Assembly: GCA_037833965.1 (NCBI GenBank)
Contig: AP031356.1
Coordinates: 146,501-210,500, forward strand
Source of the DNA: Marchantia polymorpha subsp. ruderalis
Lineage: Eukaryota > Streptophyta > Marchantiopsida > Marchantiales > Marchantiaceae
Direction: 5' to 3'
Length of the DNA: 64,000 bases
Shown here piece by piece: positions 24,861 through 35,180 of this stretch (its first letter is position 1; each line of letters begins with the position of its first letter). Below the pieces are notes generated by a model that saw only the letters and a program-made list of their open reading frames with translations, searched no databases and was not told the DNA's origin. Both the position numbers and the translations under genes were made by a program.

Positions 24861-27062
24861 ATGGGATTGGAAACCACAACACCTGTCATGACGAAGGTTA
24901 CAGCAATATGGTTTCTAGCATTGGCAGCAACGTTGAGCTTTCAGGAAAGGCCCACTGGCAATCTTGTGTATGCAGATAACTTCACCATTGGAACAAGCGC
25001 CGTGCCTTTCAGCTGCAGCGACGGAGGAGACATTTCATGCGGGGGAGCCGTTTCTATCAACCAGTTATCGGGAGGGATTATATTGCTGGCCCCTTCTTCA
25101 AACAGGTCTCAGCCCGGATCATGGGGCACGGCTCTGACGTCCAAGCCCATCGACCTGCTGGACCCGCAGACAAAAGCCTGGCATTCCTTCAGCACCTTCT
25201 TCCAGTTTATGATCACTTCACTGCGCGGGGACTGGGCAGGCGACGGCATGGTGTTCGCGCTGCTAGGAGACGGTGGGTTCCGTGGAGTAGCAGGCACAGG
25301 CTTCGGAGTGTACAACGAGTCCAAGCAAGTGGTGAAGACGCTGGCGGTGGAATTCGACACGTTCTTCACCAAGGCTGACGAGAGAGTTGGGGACGTAGAC
25401 AGCAATCACGTGGGCGTGGACACAGAGGTCAGCCAGTCCAAAGCTTCGAAGTCCGCGAGTAATTTGGGCATGAAGCTCTTCGGCAACCAAGTCTTTGTCT
25501 GGATAGACTACGATGCTCTGACGCAGATCTTGGAAGTCAGGATCAATTACTTGAAATTCCCCAAACCCGCTGTCTCTTTTCTGAACACCACCATCAATCT
25601 GACGGAAGTCTTCGGAAGCTCCCCCATCTACGCGGGCTTCTCGACAGCAAACGGCGCCAGCAACAAGAGCGGAATCTACCACATCGCCGAGTGGAGCTTC
25701 GAGCATTTCCCCGCCGTGGGCTCGGCGGGGTCCCAATTTAACCCCGGCAGCCGCTCGTTGAACGGCACTGGAAGCAGCACCAACGAGGTGGCGTTGATCG
25801 CAGGAGTCACGGCGGGTGCCTTCTTCCTCCTCCTTCTAGCGGGGCTCCTCGTCTTCTGCGTCTGGAGACGAAGCGATTCCCGCTCGCGCCTGAGAACGGG
25901 CACGGGCCTCACGAGCTCCATCGCCATGGGGCACAACAGTCTACAATACACCTACGACCAGTTAAGGCATGCCACTAGCCAATTCAGCTCAAAATTGGGC
26001 CAGGGAGGATTTGGGAGCGTGTACGAAGGGTGGCTGCAGCCGCCTCGCGGAGGCAAGCCGCAACACGTGGCCGTGAAGAGAATGGTCGAGACCTCGACTC
26101 CAGGCGAGTTCGAGTCCGAGGTGCTGACGGTGAGCGAGGTCCGCCACAAGGGCATCGTGAAACTGCTCGGTTGGTGCAGCCACGAGGGCGTGTTCCTGAT
26201 CGTCTACGAGCTCATGCCCAACGGAAGCTTGGACAAGGCGCTCTTCTACGCCGACGACGGCTATGTGCTCCCGTGGGAGAGCCGGATGAACATCCTCAAG
26301 GGCGTCGCGGAGGCTCTGCACTATCTTCACGACAGTCACGACCAGAAGGAGCAGATCATTCACAGAGACATCAAGACCAGTAACATTTTATTGGACGCCG
26401 ACTACAATCCGAAATTGGGTGACTTCGGGCTGGCGCGGGTGTTGGATCGAACCAAGAACCCCGCGCCTATGACGGTGGCCGGAACGCCAGGATTTCTTGC
26501 GCCAGAGGTCTCAGTCGACGAGACGTTCACGACGAGGTCCGATGTGTACGCGTTCGGAATGGTCGCTCTGGAGATCGTCACGGGACGGCAGGCGATGACG
26601 CACACCGAGTCGCTCAAGGACATCGTCTGGAAGAAGCGCGAGGAAGAGACGCTGCTGTCGTGCGTCGATTTTAGGCTCGATAATCTAGGCTACGATCAGC
26701 GAATGGCAGAGAAGGTGCTGGGGCTGGGGCTGCTGTGCTGCCTCTACGACCCCCATGCGCGACCCACCATGAAAGAGGTGGTGGAGATTCTGGCGGGGAG
26801 CAAGCCTCTGCCCGACGTTCCAGCTACGCAGCCGCATCCAAATTTGGATCACCATTTGAAAACCATCATGACGCTCGATACGACCATTCAACGGCTCCAA
26901 GACGACGCGGTCATGGGCCATTCCTCCTTCCGGCACTCGAGAACGTCGACTTCCTCGGAGCCCCCTGCCGCCAGCAACTCATCCACCTCGATCTCTACGA
27001 CGTCGGCCTCGAGTACAATTAGATCCTCGGCGTCGACGTCCATGTCGAAACCGTCAGGCTGA
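24861..27062 (+). CDS. L-type lectin receptor-like kinase, intronless
   Basis: A single open frame of 733 residues encodes a plasma-membrane receptor: extracellular legume-type lectin domain, membrane span, cytoplasmic Ser/Thr kinase. A hydrophobic signal-like segment lies at residues 13-27. The lectin domain spans about 34-285 with GDWAGDGMVFAL (D128), VEFDTF (E164, D166) and SNHVGVD (H183), so the usual metal and sugar-site residues are largely present. The membrane span is about 309-335. Kinase landmarks are GQGGFGSVYEG (380-390), Lys406, HRDIKTSNILL (501-511, RD type), DFG (521-523) and APE (547-549). A Ser/Thr-rich tail fills 686-733. A second ATG at 24888 (residue 10) has a purine at -3 and puts the signal peptide at the very N-terminus, so it may be the real start. 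The gene is GC-rich relative to its flanks, and the lack of introns is typical of this family. AATAAA lies at 27290-27295. The ligand is unknown. Confidence 0.93.
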   Translation: MGLETTTPVMTKVTAIWFLALAATLSFQERPTGNLVYADNFTIGTSAVPFSCSDGGDISCGGAVSINQLSGGIILLAPSSNRSQPGSWGTALTSKPIDLLDPQTKAWHSFSTFFQFMITSLRGDWAGDGMVFALLGDGGFRGVAGTGFGVYNESKQVVKTLAVEFDTFFTKADERVGDVDSNHVGVDTEVSQSKASKSASNLGMKLFGNQVFVWIDYDALTQILEVRINYLKFPKPAVSFLNTTINLTEVFGSSPIYAGFSTANGASNKSGIYHIAEWSFEHFPAVGSAGSQFNPGSRSLNGTGSSTNEVALIAGVTAGAFFLLLLAGLLVFCVWRRSDSRSRLRTGTGLTSSIAMGHNSLQYTYDQLRHATSQFSSKLGQGGFGSVYEGWLQPPRGGKPQHVAVKRMVETSTPGEFESEVLTVSEVRHKGIVKLLGWCSHEGVFLIVYELMPNGSLDKALFYADDGYVLPWESRMNILKGVAEALHYLHDSHDQKEQIIHRDIKTSNILLDADYNPKLGDFGLARVLDRTKNPAPMTVAGTPGFLAPEVSVDETFTTRSDVYAFGMVALEIVTGRQAMTHTESLKDIVWKKREEETLLSCVDFRLDNLGYDQRMAEKVLGLGLLCCLYDPHARPTMKEVVEILAGSKPLPDVPATQPHPNLDHHLKTIMTLDTTIQRLQDDAVMGHSSFRHSRTSTSSEPPAASNSSTSISTTSASSTIRSSASTSMSKPSG

Positions 27063-28980
27063 TGGTTCTTCTCATGCAATACCATTTTCTTCGACTTCGC
27101 CTCCTGTACGGCTACACGGGTACGGAGCAATGTATATGATGCGATTCCGTAGGCTGGCCAGATCCGTGGATAGGTACGTAGAACTTTGGAAGTCAGCTCC
27201 GAGTCATACGTGCCGCACAAAACTATGCCTTTCATTTTTCACCCGGACGAGCCAGAATATTTTTAGAGCCTGCCTTCGTGACACCCAAGAATAAACCAAA
27301 GCTAGCAGTTTAGAATTTGCTTTTGTGAGGACCAGTACGTTCAGATTCACCCAGATGTACGTTGTAACTAGCCCACATCCTTAAAACCATTCTGTTTAAA
27401 TCCTTGGCCTATAGATTTTAATGCCTACAGCCTCGAGATGAATTTTGCCCAGGCATTCAGTCGTACGGGACGTAGAGGTAGGTACAATAACATAGAAGTT
27501 AGCTACAGTAGCTGTGCGTTTATTTTTCCTCATCGCTGCCTCCGAAAGGCTGTGGTGATGAGATTGGTTAGGCAAGAAACCCTGTATACTGAAGCACGAT
27601 ACGTGCTTAGCAACCTTCATGTAAGAATTCAGCAATAAGCTTCAAGTCTATAGTTTGGGAAGTCATGCCGAGAGAGAAATGATAATATGATCACATACAG
27701 GAGATCTGAAGTCACAGTTTGTGGCTAGCAGTCGACATCCACTGAGTATTTCTGACATTTGACTAAAAGAATCAGTGAGTGCTGAATGAATTTTTGAATC
27801 CAGTGTCTGTTTGAATCTATTCTACTACCGTCGTAATGTATTCGCTGACATTCGTGACATGTCGCACCTAGACCCGACATCGATTCTCTTCATTGACCTC
27901 GTCTGTTACAGTGAGAATGTCATTTTGTGTCACCTGGACGATGAGCACAAAACCAATAGTTCATGTTTATCTTCCTGCATTGGATGAAGATCACACGTGA
28001 CATGAATGGCGTAAGAGACTGAAGGGAGTGCACTCAGTTAATTCTAGTGTTGTTACTGTTGACAATGATTCGGAATAAGCTTTCTTGTCAGGAGGATGAA
28101 GAGAAAAACTGCTAAATGTTCACGCTAGTCTTCATGCTTTAGATGAAGATTATAGGCAGGGACTTCAATCTCGCACAGAGCCAACATTGGGTGCCCATGC
28201 CCAAACCGACCCATACCCATGGGTTATGGGTGGGCACAAGTAGTGCTAAGGGCACTGTTTGTCAAGATCCAACCAAGAATTTGCGTAATTTGAGTAGCAT
28301 GGGTGGGCATGGGTAGGCTTAGGTCGCTGCTGATGGTTATGGTCTGGTCTAGGTGCAGATTTGAAATAAAATGTTGGCCTCTGATCTCGTATAACATGTC
28401 ACATTGAAATACTCTTAAACAGTTGTATTTGTTAAGCTAGACAGGAATAAATGGACTTTCCGCACGCAAAAATTATCGGGGCGTCGCAAGTCATTATCAT
28501 TCAAGGTCAGTAGGAAAAGTTTGAAGATTCTGAATTGCAAAGCATCAGTGCCATTTCGAATTAATAGTCGGATTCCAAGATCTAGAAGTGCATGTCAAGG
28601 TAACCACGTTCCCTTGACTCCATCGAGCTTCAACCTAAGCCCTTTTGTCATTTATTGCACTCTAATGGACTGCACACGAAGAATTCACGGAAGGACGTTC
28701 CGATGGCGATTAAAATTGTTAGTGGCCAGTCAGGCTTAATACCCATGCTTTATTACGTAATCAGTGCGTGACATGGATCGCTGCAACTCCCGCTGAGTAT
28801 TGTCATCCAATTCTCCATTGATTTGGAAATTTATATTATGGTCAAGAGAATACAATATCTATGTTTTAGCCAGCTACGCAATTTAGGGACCCCCTATACG
28901 TGATTGTCGATTTACCATACAGAGGACCATAGTTCTGTCGCTTGTCTTTTCTCATTCTGGCTAATGTCATGCTCTGAAGT
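27063..28980. other. Intergenic region downstream of the kinase
   Basis: No gene recognised. The start holds the probable kinase 3'UTR with AATAAA at 27290-27295. Around 28188-28320 there is a GC-richer patch with repeated and inverted copies of CCCATG/CATGGG and GGGTGGGCA, able to fold on itself. No coding potential was supported. Confidence 0.4.
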
Positions 28981-28988
28981 TGTCCTAT

Positions 28989-29270
28989 TCATTTCATTGT
29001 TTTAGTAACAGCTTCTATGAAGTCTAAAATTTTGCCTCTCGCCTTTTCTCCAGTGATCATTATAAAACAGAGCTCTTCGGACGCTTCATCGGCTGCACAT
29101 CCTGAATTTATCTCAATGTGAACAAACAATATTTGAGCTGGACTTCTTCTTGATTTCGTGCCTCTTCCACGGCCTTGTACCAAAGGCATGCAATAATCAA
29201 GGAGAAACTTGGAGACATATAAAATATCATTATTGCTAGTAATATCAAATTCACAGCAAGGACTATTCAT
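28989..29270 (-). CDS. Unrecognised candidate coding exon or small gene
   Basis: A 93-codon frame on the minus strand begins with ATG at 29270 and ends with a stop at 28989. Its C-terminal half (an ELCFIMITGEKARGKILDF-type stretch) reads like ordinary protein, whereas the opposite strand does not. I do not recognise a family. It may be a terminal exon that joins the open stretch at 29417-29830 on the same strand, but I could not settle on a splice pair. It may also be chance. Confidence 0.25.
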   Translation of the reverse strand: MNSPCCEFDITSNNDILYVSKFLLDYCMPLVQGRGRGTKSRRSPAQILFVHIEINSGCAADEASEELCFIMITGEKARGKILDFIEAVTKTMK

Positions 29271-29416
29271 ATTTAGGGTTCAGGGACTATCCGTGAACAT
29301 ATCTGCTTGGATTTAGAGTACAAAATATCTAGTACTTGTAAACTTTTATGTTTAGTCTCTCTGATTATGTCAAATTTGCATTTCACTGAATTGCAAAAAA
29401 TGAGTTTTCAGTGATG

Positions 29417-29830
29417 TCAGAAAGACCACTGAACATCCCATCTCAAGCATACTTCAATTCTTTTTAATTTGAATAGATGACGAAACAAGTTGGTCCACTC
29501 TGTCACCCGTATTAGTACCATGTACTTGTTTCGACGTAAGGCATCAAAGAGTCCCATGTATAGTTCTGCCCTCAGGGTTGGTGGTTTCAAGACAAATTCG
29601 ATGGTCTTACCCATCGCTTCTGTTTTCCATTTAATACGAATACAAAAACCTACGAGTCGACCGTACTTTACCATATTTCTGCTGAGTATTGTATGAATTT
29701 CAAGAGCATCAAACATATTGACGTAGATTCTAACATCAATAAGGCGCAGAACAAATTTCGATTGCTTATGATCAATTGAAATCAGTTGATGGGTAGAGTT
29801 CTGTTTTTTTATTTCCTATTAAGAATGAAG
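29417..29830 (-). CDS. Unrecognised candidate coding region
   Basis: The minus-strand frame is open from near an AG acceptor-like site (AAAACAG at about 29806) down to a stop at 29417, about 130 residues. An internal ATG at 29716 would give 99 residues. The translation has a balanced, hydrophobic-core-like composition with clusters such as FVLRLIDVRIYVNMFDALEI and RAELYMGLFDALRRNKYMV, more protein-like than the other frames. No family is recognised. It lies between the RRM-LOTUS gene and another open minus-strand stretch. Confidence 0.3.
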
Positions 29831-30286
29831 CTCTGTCCACATCTCTCCAGTAGTCAAGAAACCTAAGGTGTATCTTAGTCAGCTGTTTGTAATCTGCGAT
29901 GAAAATACATACATTCACATAATATCCAAAGACTAAAATTTGAGAAAATCAATTTCCTTAGGACCAGCTATACTGATGTGCATCATACAAGAACGTAGTA
30001 CCCATCTGTCTACAGTAGAGTCAACAATCTATAAGTCTTACCTAATCAGCCAAAAATGGGGAATGAATCTTTATCCTGTAATTCTACAGGTCGATGAATA
30101 TAAACTTCGGAAGAAACTTTTAAAATGTCTTCCTTACGTCAAGCAAAAATGATTCGCATAAGTATCAAGTGCTATCCATCTTTCTACAGCACAGTGGCAC
30201 AAAAAGCAGGTTGACTTCCATATCAGTCTGCTGCAGGCGTCCTTGCATGCCGAACATAGAGTCAAGTGCTTACACGGAATCGCTAT

Positions 30287-32051
30287 TCACGAAGATTGTC
30301 GCTCACATTGAGACACACAAGAGGCACAGAAGCACTGTTGGTCCTGCTGGTCAGTCCGCTTAGCGCTAAATAAGCTCCAGTGTTCTCTTCGTAATGACCC
30401 TTGATCCATGTGTCCTCCGTACGAATTTGTAGTACGAGCTCCACCCTGAGTTACAATAGAAGAGAAGGTAGGACAAAAGTATAAGAGTTCAAGTCAAGCG
30501 TTTATAATCGTAGTTCAGTTTCAAGTAAAGATTTGGATCAAAAATATTTCTTGTCATTGTAATCATTCCTCACTTGCACTATTGGATCTCTGAGTTCGTG
30601 ATCAGGAGATCGTGAAAAGCACATTCATATATGAAGCTCATATGTGGTAAAATTGATTCATTGAAGTCTTACAACATCAGGTGTCATTCCTTACCTCAAG
30701 TTCACCGTACTCTGGTGCTAAGTACTGCCCCAATATGTTCGGTCTATCTTGAATGTTGGTAAGATTCTGCCCCCAAAGGATGTATGGAGCTGAGGATTCT
30801 TCGTAGTTCAACAGATTCGTCGCCTCATGGTCACGGACGTCCTTGACTGCAGATGTGAGTTCTACTTTAGAGGATGTACCTGGAGTATTTGTTGATAGTC
30901 TCATGCTGTTGTACGGATCTTGACAGAAGGATGAATCTAAAGAGTCAGGAAAGCGACCAAAAATCTCAGGATTTCCAAAGGCATTGGAAGTATTGTCATA
31001 TACGTTACTCCCATTGATAAAAACTGGTCCTCTCTTGTTCCACCAAGAATCTTTGCATAAAATCTCGTTTTGTTTCGCAACAATATCCTGCAATAAAATA
31101 ATTCGCTCTCTTAAGTAATTCAATTCCAAGCTGCAAATGTTCTGAGGCTCAGTGGATGCTCCATTCTGACTCCCACTCGAGATAACTGATGCCCTCATGT
31201 TAGGTGATCCGGCTGACTGGGGATGAGTGGATGCTGAAGTGAAATTATCAGCAGACTCCTTAGTGCTTGATAACTCAGAACAGGTACATGCAGCAGCAGC
31301 ATCTTTTATATTTGTGTTACGGGCACTCCCTTCATATTTTACAGCTGGGTACGAAAGGCCAGTTTCCACCAAGGATGCCGTAGGACTTTCTGAGTTGATT
31401 TCTTCCGTTTTGAGGCCATGCGTATGCCATGTGATCATTCTCTTCTTAGCAGGAAGAAGCACAATTTGAGTGGCATGTCCGAGTCCTACAGGTGCAATCT
31501 TCATCTTACATAGCTCGGGGAGCGTTCTTAGAAAGTCGTTGAGTTTCATGTAACCTATGCCCTTATGGTCAAGCTCTAAACCGCAAGTGGCGCGGAAATC
31601 TCCTTTCAGTGAAGACATTGGATACCATTCTCCTCCTTTTAGGCGATTTGACACTTCGGACAGGAATTTGGGAAGCCACTGTTTGAACCTGGGAACCCAC
31701 ACGTCTGGATTCCACCGTTGAGTTAAGTCCTCCGAACTGCAGCTCGCTGGTGTGGGAGGAAGAGTATCTGTTTTGGAGTTTAAGTGCAAATTTGGTGAGT
31801 ACATCTTGCTTTTTGATGTTGACCTATTAAGTCACACTTGATTGGATTTGCCAATAGAGATGATCGTCAAAGGGATATGGCTTCTGGGTTGCAAGGATTT
31901 TACCGCTCTCTTTCAATACTTCAGCTGATTCTTGATGTTCTGAATTGGACACCTCTTCTGCATTCCCAAGGTGATGGCGGGCAATAGCACTTTTAATCTC
32001 TACCTGCGCACGAGGCATGAAGCGTTCATTTGGTTTAAACAAAGAAAGAAG

Positions 32052-32093
<42 letters not shown>

Positions 32094-33474
32094 ACGTTTA
32101 AAGTCAATGATTTGAAGAAAATGCTCTTTTACTAACTCAAGTTCAGTTGTGTTCTATCGTACTATTTAACTCAGAACGCAGTCCTCTCTGAATCTTTACT
32201 AAAATCAGGGGGTAAAGTCGAAAATTATTGTCTCAACTATGCGATCTGACTGTAATAGTCTTTCATACATCGCTTCTTTAGAAATGACAAATGTTTAGCA
32301 ATATTTGTTTCTTTCTTGCAGGATTCTTGAGATTTTCTTCTGAAAAAACACCATGAGCAAGAATTTCCAACAAATAGTGCAACCAAAGTTAAATAATTTT
32401 TTCATCTAATTCAGCTCGCTTGTATATTCATAATCAGCTGGATGGAAGACTGAACTGTAAGATGACAAATAAACAACTTTCTAAAAGTTGAACAAATAAC
32501 AGTGCGTAACATACCTTCCTGCCGAATATCTGAGCATAATGAGCGTGCACCGCTGATGAAGCGGATGACTCGTGCTTAAATGTCACGAAACCGAATCCAC
32601 GAGAATGAACTTGTGCACTGGCGTGGTTCTTAATGACGACTGCAGAAACAACTGGACCAAAATTTTCCTCAAAAGCTTCTTTTAAATCATCTGTGAATCA
32701 TGATCAATTACTGAATCTTGTTAAAAATCGCTTTGAAGAGATTGTATATACTGAGTTAAAGCAAGAAAGAGAAAAGCAGTAAATCACCTGATATCTTTAT
32801 GATAATATTGTATTTTTATTCATATCAGGTATTCCCTATAGTATATTCCTGCACATTTATTTCCTCCAGTGAACAAGAATACATCATGCTGCTTGCTGAG
32901 CTGCAAACTTGTAGTCTAAAATATGGCCTCTCTTCACCCATTGAAAACCTTTCTCTGTTGATTTATCAAATGCTGATGAAAACGAGAAATGGTATAGTTC
33001 CCACCAGAATCGACAAAAGGTGAGAGACCTCCCACAAAAACTCTTCGATTCAACAATTCATCTGCAGAATATGAATTCTGTACCATTGCAGACAGCAATT
33101 AGATACATTAAATATAATCTGTAAAATATGTGCCAGATTTGATGAATCAAGGACTCTAAGTGAATGCGTTGAAAATAGGAAAGCCAAATCGAGGATTATA
33201 ATGGATGGAGTCAACCATCTCTAAGCTGATTGTCATGATAAGACCCATACGTCAGATTCGTAAATTTGTTCCCACGGTCGTAATACTTGTCGTGATTGTC
33301 TGGAATAATTTCCAGATTCTTCATGGTTAGCACTGAAGTTTTTATCGTCATGAACACATCCTCCTGGCATTTCGAGTGACATAGTCCCGTCTTAGGTGGT
33401 TCAAGGATTTTCAAGAAGACATGCTGCAAGTTTGCACACGACGGGGAGATTAGCTCAGCTAAGAATCTACACAT
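30287..33474 (-). CDS. RRM plus LOTUS/OST-HTH domain RNA-binding protein, 6-exon model
   Basis: A minus-strand gene rebuilt from GT-AG junctions with matching phases: 33474-33216, 33061-33005, 32690-32515, 32003-31904, 31767-30695 and 30445-30287, giving 607 residues. Exons 2-4 encode one RRM. RNP2 (VFVGGL) is at about 94-99 and RNP1 (RGFGFVTF) at 136-143; the closing GRKVEIKSAI spans an exon junction exactly. Exon 5 opens with a LOTUS/OST-HTH domain at about 222-303 (FKQWLPKFL, CGLELDHKGIGYMKLNDFLRTLP, IVLLP). A Ser/Thr-rich linker and a short predicted coiled coil (LNYLRERIILLQDIVAKQ) follow. RRM and LOTUS domains both bind RNA, so a role in mRNA regulation or RNP granules is inferred. Exons 2-5 are well supported. 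Exon 1, its start (poor ATG context) and the last exon are less certain. A minus-strand AATAAA lies at 29808-29813. Confidence 0.75.
32053..32089. repeat. (TA)18 microsatellite in an intron
   Basis: An uninterrupted TA run about 50 bp upstream (in gene orientation) of exon 4 of the RRM-LOTUS gene, inside the intron between exons 3 and 4. Confidence 0.9.
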
Positions 33475-34120
33475 AAGCGAGACTGAAATATGAGATTAAT
33501 CAAAGTCGCTTAGGTCCTAGATTCAAGAAGATTTATTCATGCGACTAATGAATAACGGCTGCAGTGACCAGAATCCATGATACATAGGATGTCAATATAG
33601 TCACATGAGAGAAAACGTCTCTACAACTCAAAGTTCAGACACCAGCAATGAGTAGTTTATGAGAACGAGGTATGGGTACATGCTTCTTCAAAATGAGTAG
33701 ACTAAATGAAAGTTCAATTGATTCAGATCTCGAATCTGCTCTACGTCTATGGCGAATTTTAGAAGCAGTTTCTTCAAATGATAAATCAAATCATTCCCAA
33801 CCGTTTGATGTTTCAATCCTCGAAATGGCTACTGTTTACATTCCACATGAATCAAATCTCTCAAAGCAGAACATATTTTTCTCCTCTATGCACAATATTG
33901 AAGCTTTTTCTTCTCTAGTTTCCTCTCAATTTGATGGCTAAGTAATCATCTAAAGGTTCTATCTTTAAAAAAGCGGTGCACAAGATCAATTTACTAAACA
34001 AAGTGGAATCACAATTTGATGACGGAATTGATTGTATACCAGCTTAATCTGGTAACAAAACAAACTCCAGACTTGACCAAAAGCTTCAACTTAATGTACT
34101 TAGGTTGATTGCTGCCTTAG
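33475..34120. other. Upstream flank of the RRM-LOTUS gene
   Basis: This probably includes the promoter or an upstream non-coding exon; a TTTCAG acceptor-like site on the minus strand lies at about 33483. A 90-codon + strand open frame at 33672-33941 reads fairly protein-like but has no recognisable domain. Confidence 0.35.
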
Positions 34121-34122
34121 TA

Positions 34123-35180
34123 TTACTGAATCACATTCTCTGCCTCGTATTCAATCTCGCTTTGAATCTTTTCAATATCCTGTAGGATGCCTTTGACAAT
34201 TACTGCGCTGGATACAAAAGTTTACACGAGAAGACTTTTGAGAAAGGACATGAGAGAGTGGAGATGCAAAAGAAGATGTAGAAAAGAAATGGGGGTCAGT
34301 TGCATGGAGGCTTCTCAGAATGTGTTGATTTGTAGGTCTGAGTTCGAGCGAATCACACTTGCTCTTCCAGACTGAATGTGGTTTCTGATTGCCACTTGTG
34401 TATGAGAGTAGCACTGGAGTCTGCTCACGATCATGAGTAACATTTGTGCCGCTGACAAGTTGCACTTTCCACTTGATCTCACTCTACAAGCCTGTCTATG
34501 TGTTTTCGATTCAAGGGTTCAACTCCACTGAAAGTAATCCTATATATAAAAAATTTATGCTCCTTCTAGAATCTGTTCAAAGATGCCAATGTGCCATCTC
34601 ACTGAAGTTTGGCCCTAGTTACTCATGTACAAGTCTATCTCATACCAACTTGTACACTGATTCCTACTGTATGAGCTGTTAAATTCGATCACACGAACAA
34701 AATATCATGTCATTTTTTGAGCATATTAGATTACTTGACAATCCTCAGTGAACCCGAAGGCAGCTGGATATATCTCAAGCATTCGCTTTGTCATCACAAC
34801 TTCGCTTTGTGTGTATGCGCTAGTTACTATTTGAGAACCGGTCACTCTTGAAGAATCCAGTCTCAGTTGTGAGAAAGGTGTTTAGAAGACTAAGTGTGGT
34901 AAAACAACTCAGAAAATTCATATGTAGTCCTTTATTGAGTCAAGTATATGTCTTGATCTATCCGATAATACATATGTAGTGAATTTTTGGTAATGGATGC
35001 TCTCCTGTCCCGCTGACATAGTCTGGACCTGCAGAGCTTGCTACTCCTTTCCTTTGCGCAGTAGCACAGATTGCAAACATGCCCCCATTACCAAGATGTA
35101 ACGGCAGCTCCTTGAACAATTCGAAAAGTTCGGTGCCTTGTGCCGTGTGCGTTGAGACCTTCTGTTCCTCTATCATCAAC
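34123..35180 (-). CDS. Possible unrecognised multi-exon gene (candidate exons only)
   Basis: Three minus-strand stretches read like coding sequence. One is a short C-terminal-looking segment ending at the stop 34123-34125 (VKGILQDIEKIQSEIEYEAE). The second is about 34370-34500, beginning after a GTAG acceptor-like site with IKWKVQLVSGTNVTHDREQ. The third is about 34958-35179. Donor and acceptor candidates exist, but I could not build a phase-consistent gene and recognise no family. Part or all of this may be chance; it is recorded so that transcript data can be compared. Confidence 0.2.

Noticed and set aside
31767..31804. An independent gene starting at the ATG at 31804 on the minus strand
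   Set aside because: A GTAAAA donor at 31903 and an ACAG acceptor before 31767 join the RRM exons to this frame in matching phase, so the ATG falls within an intron.
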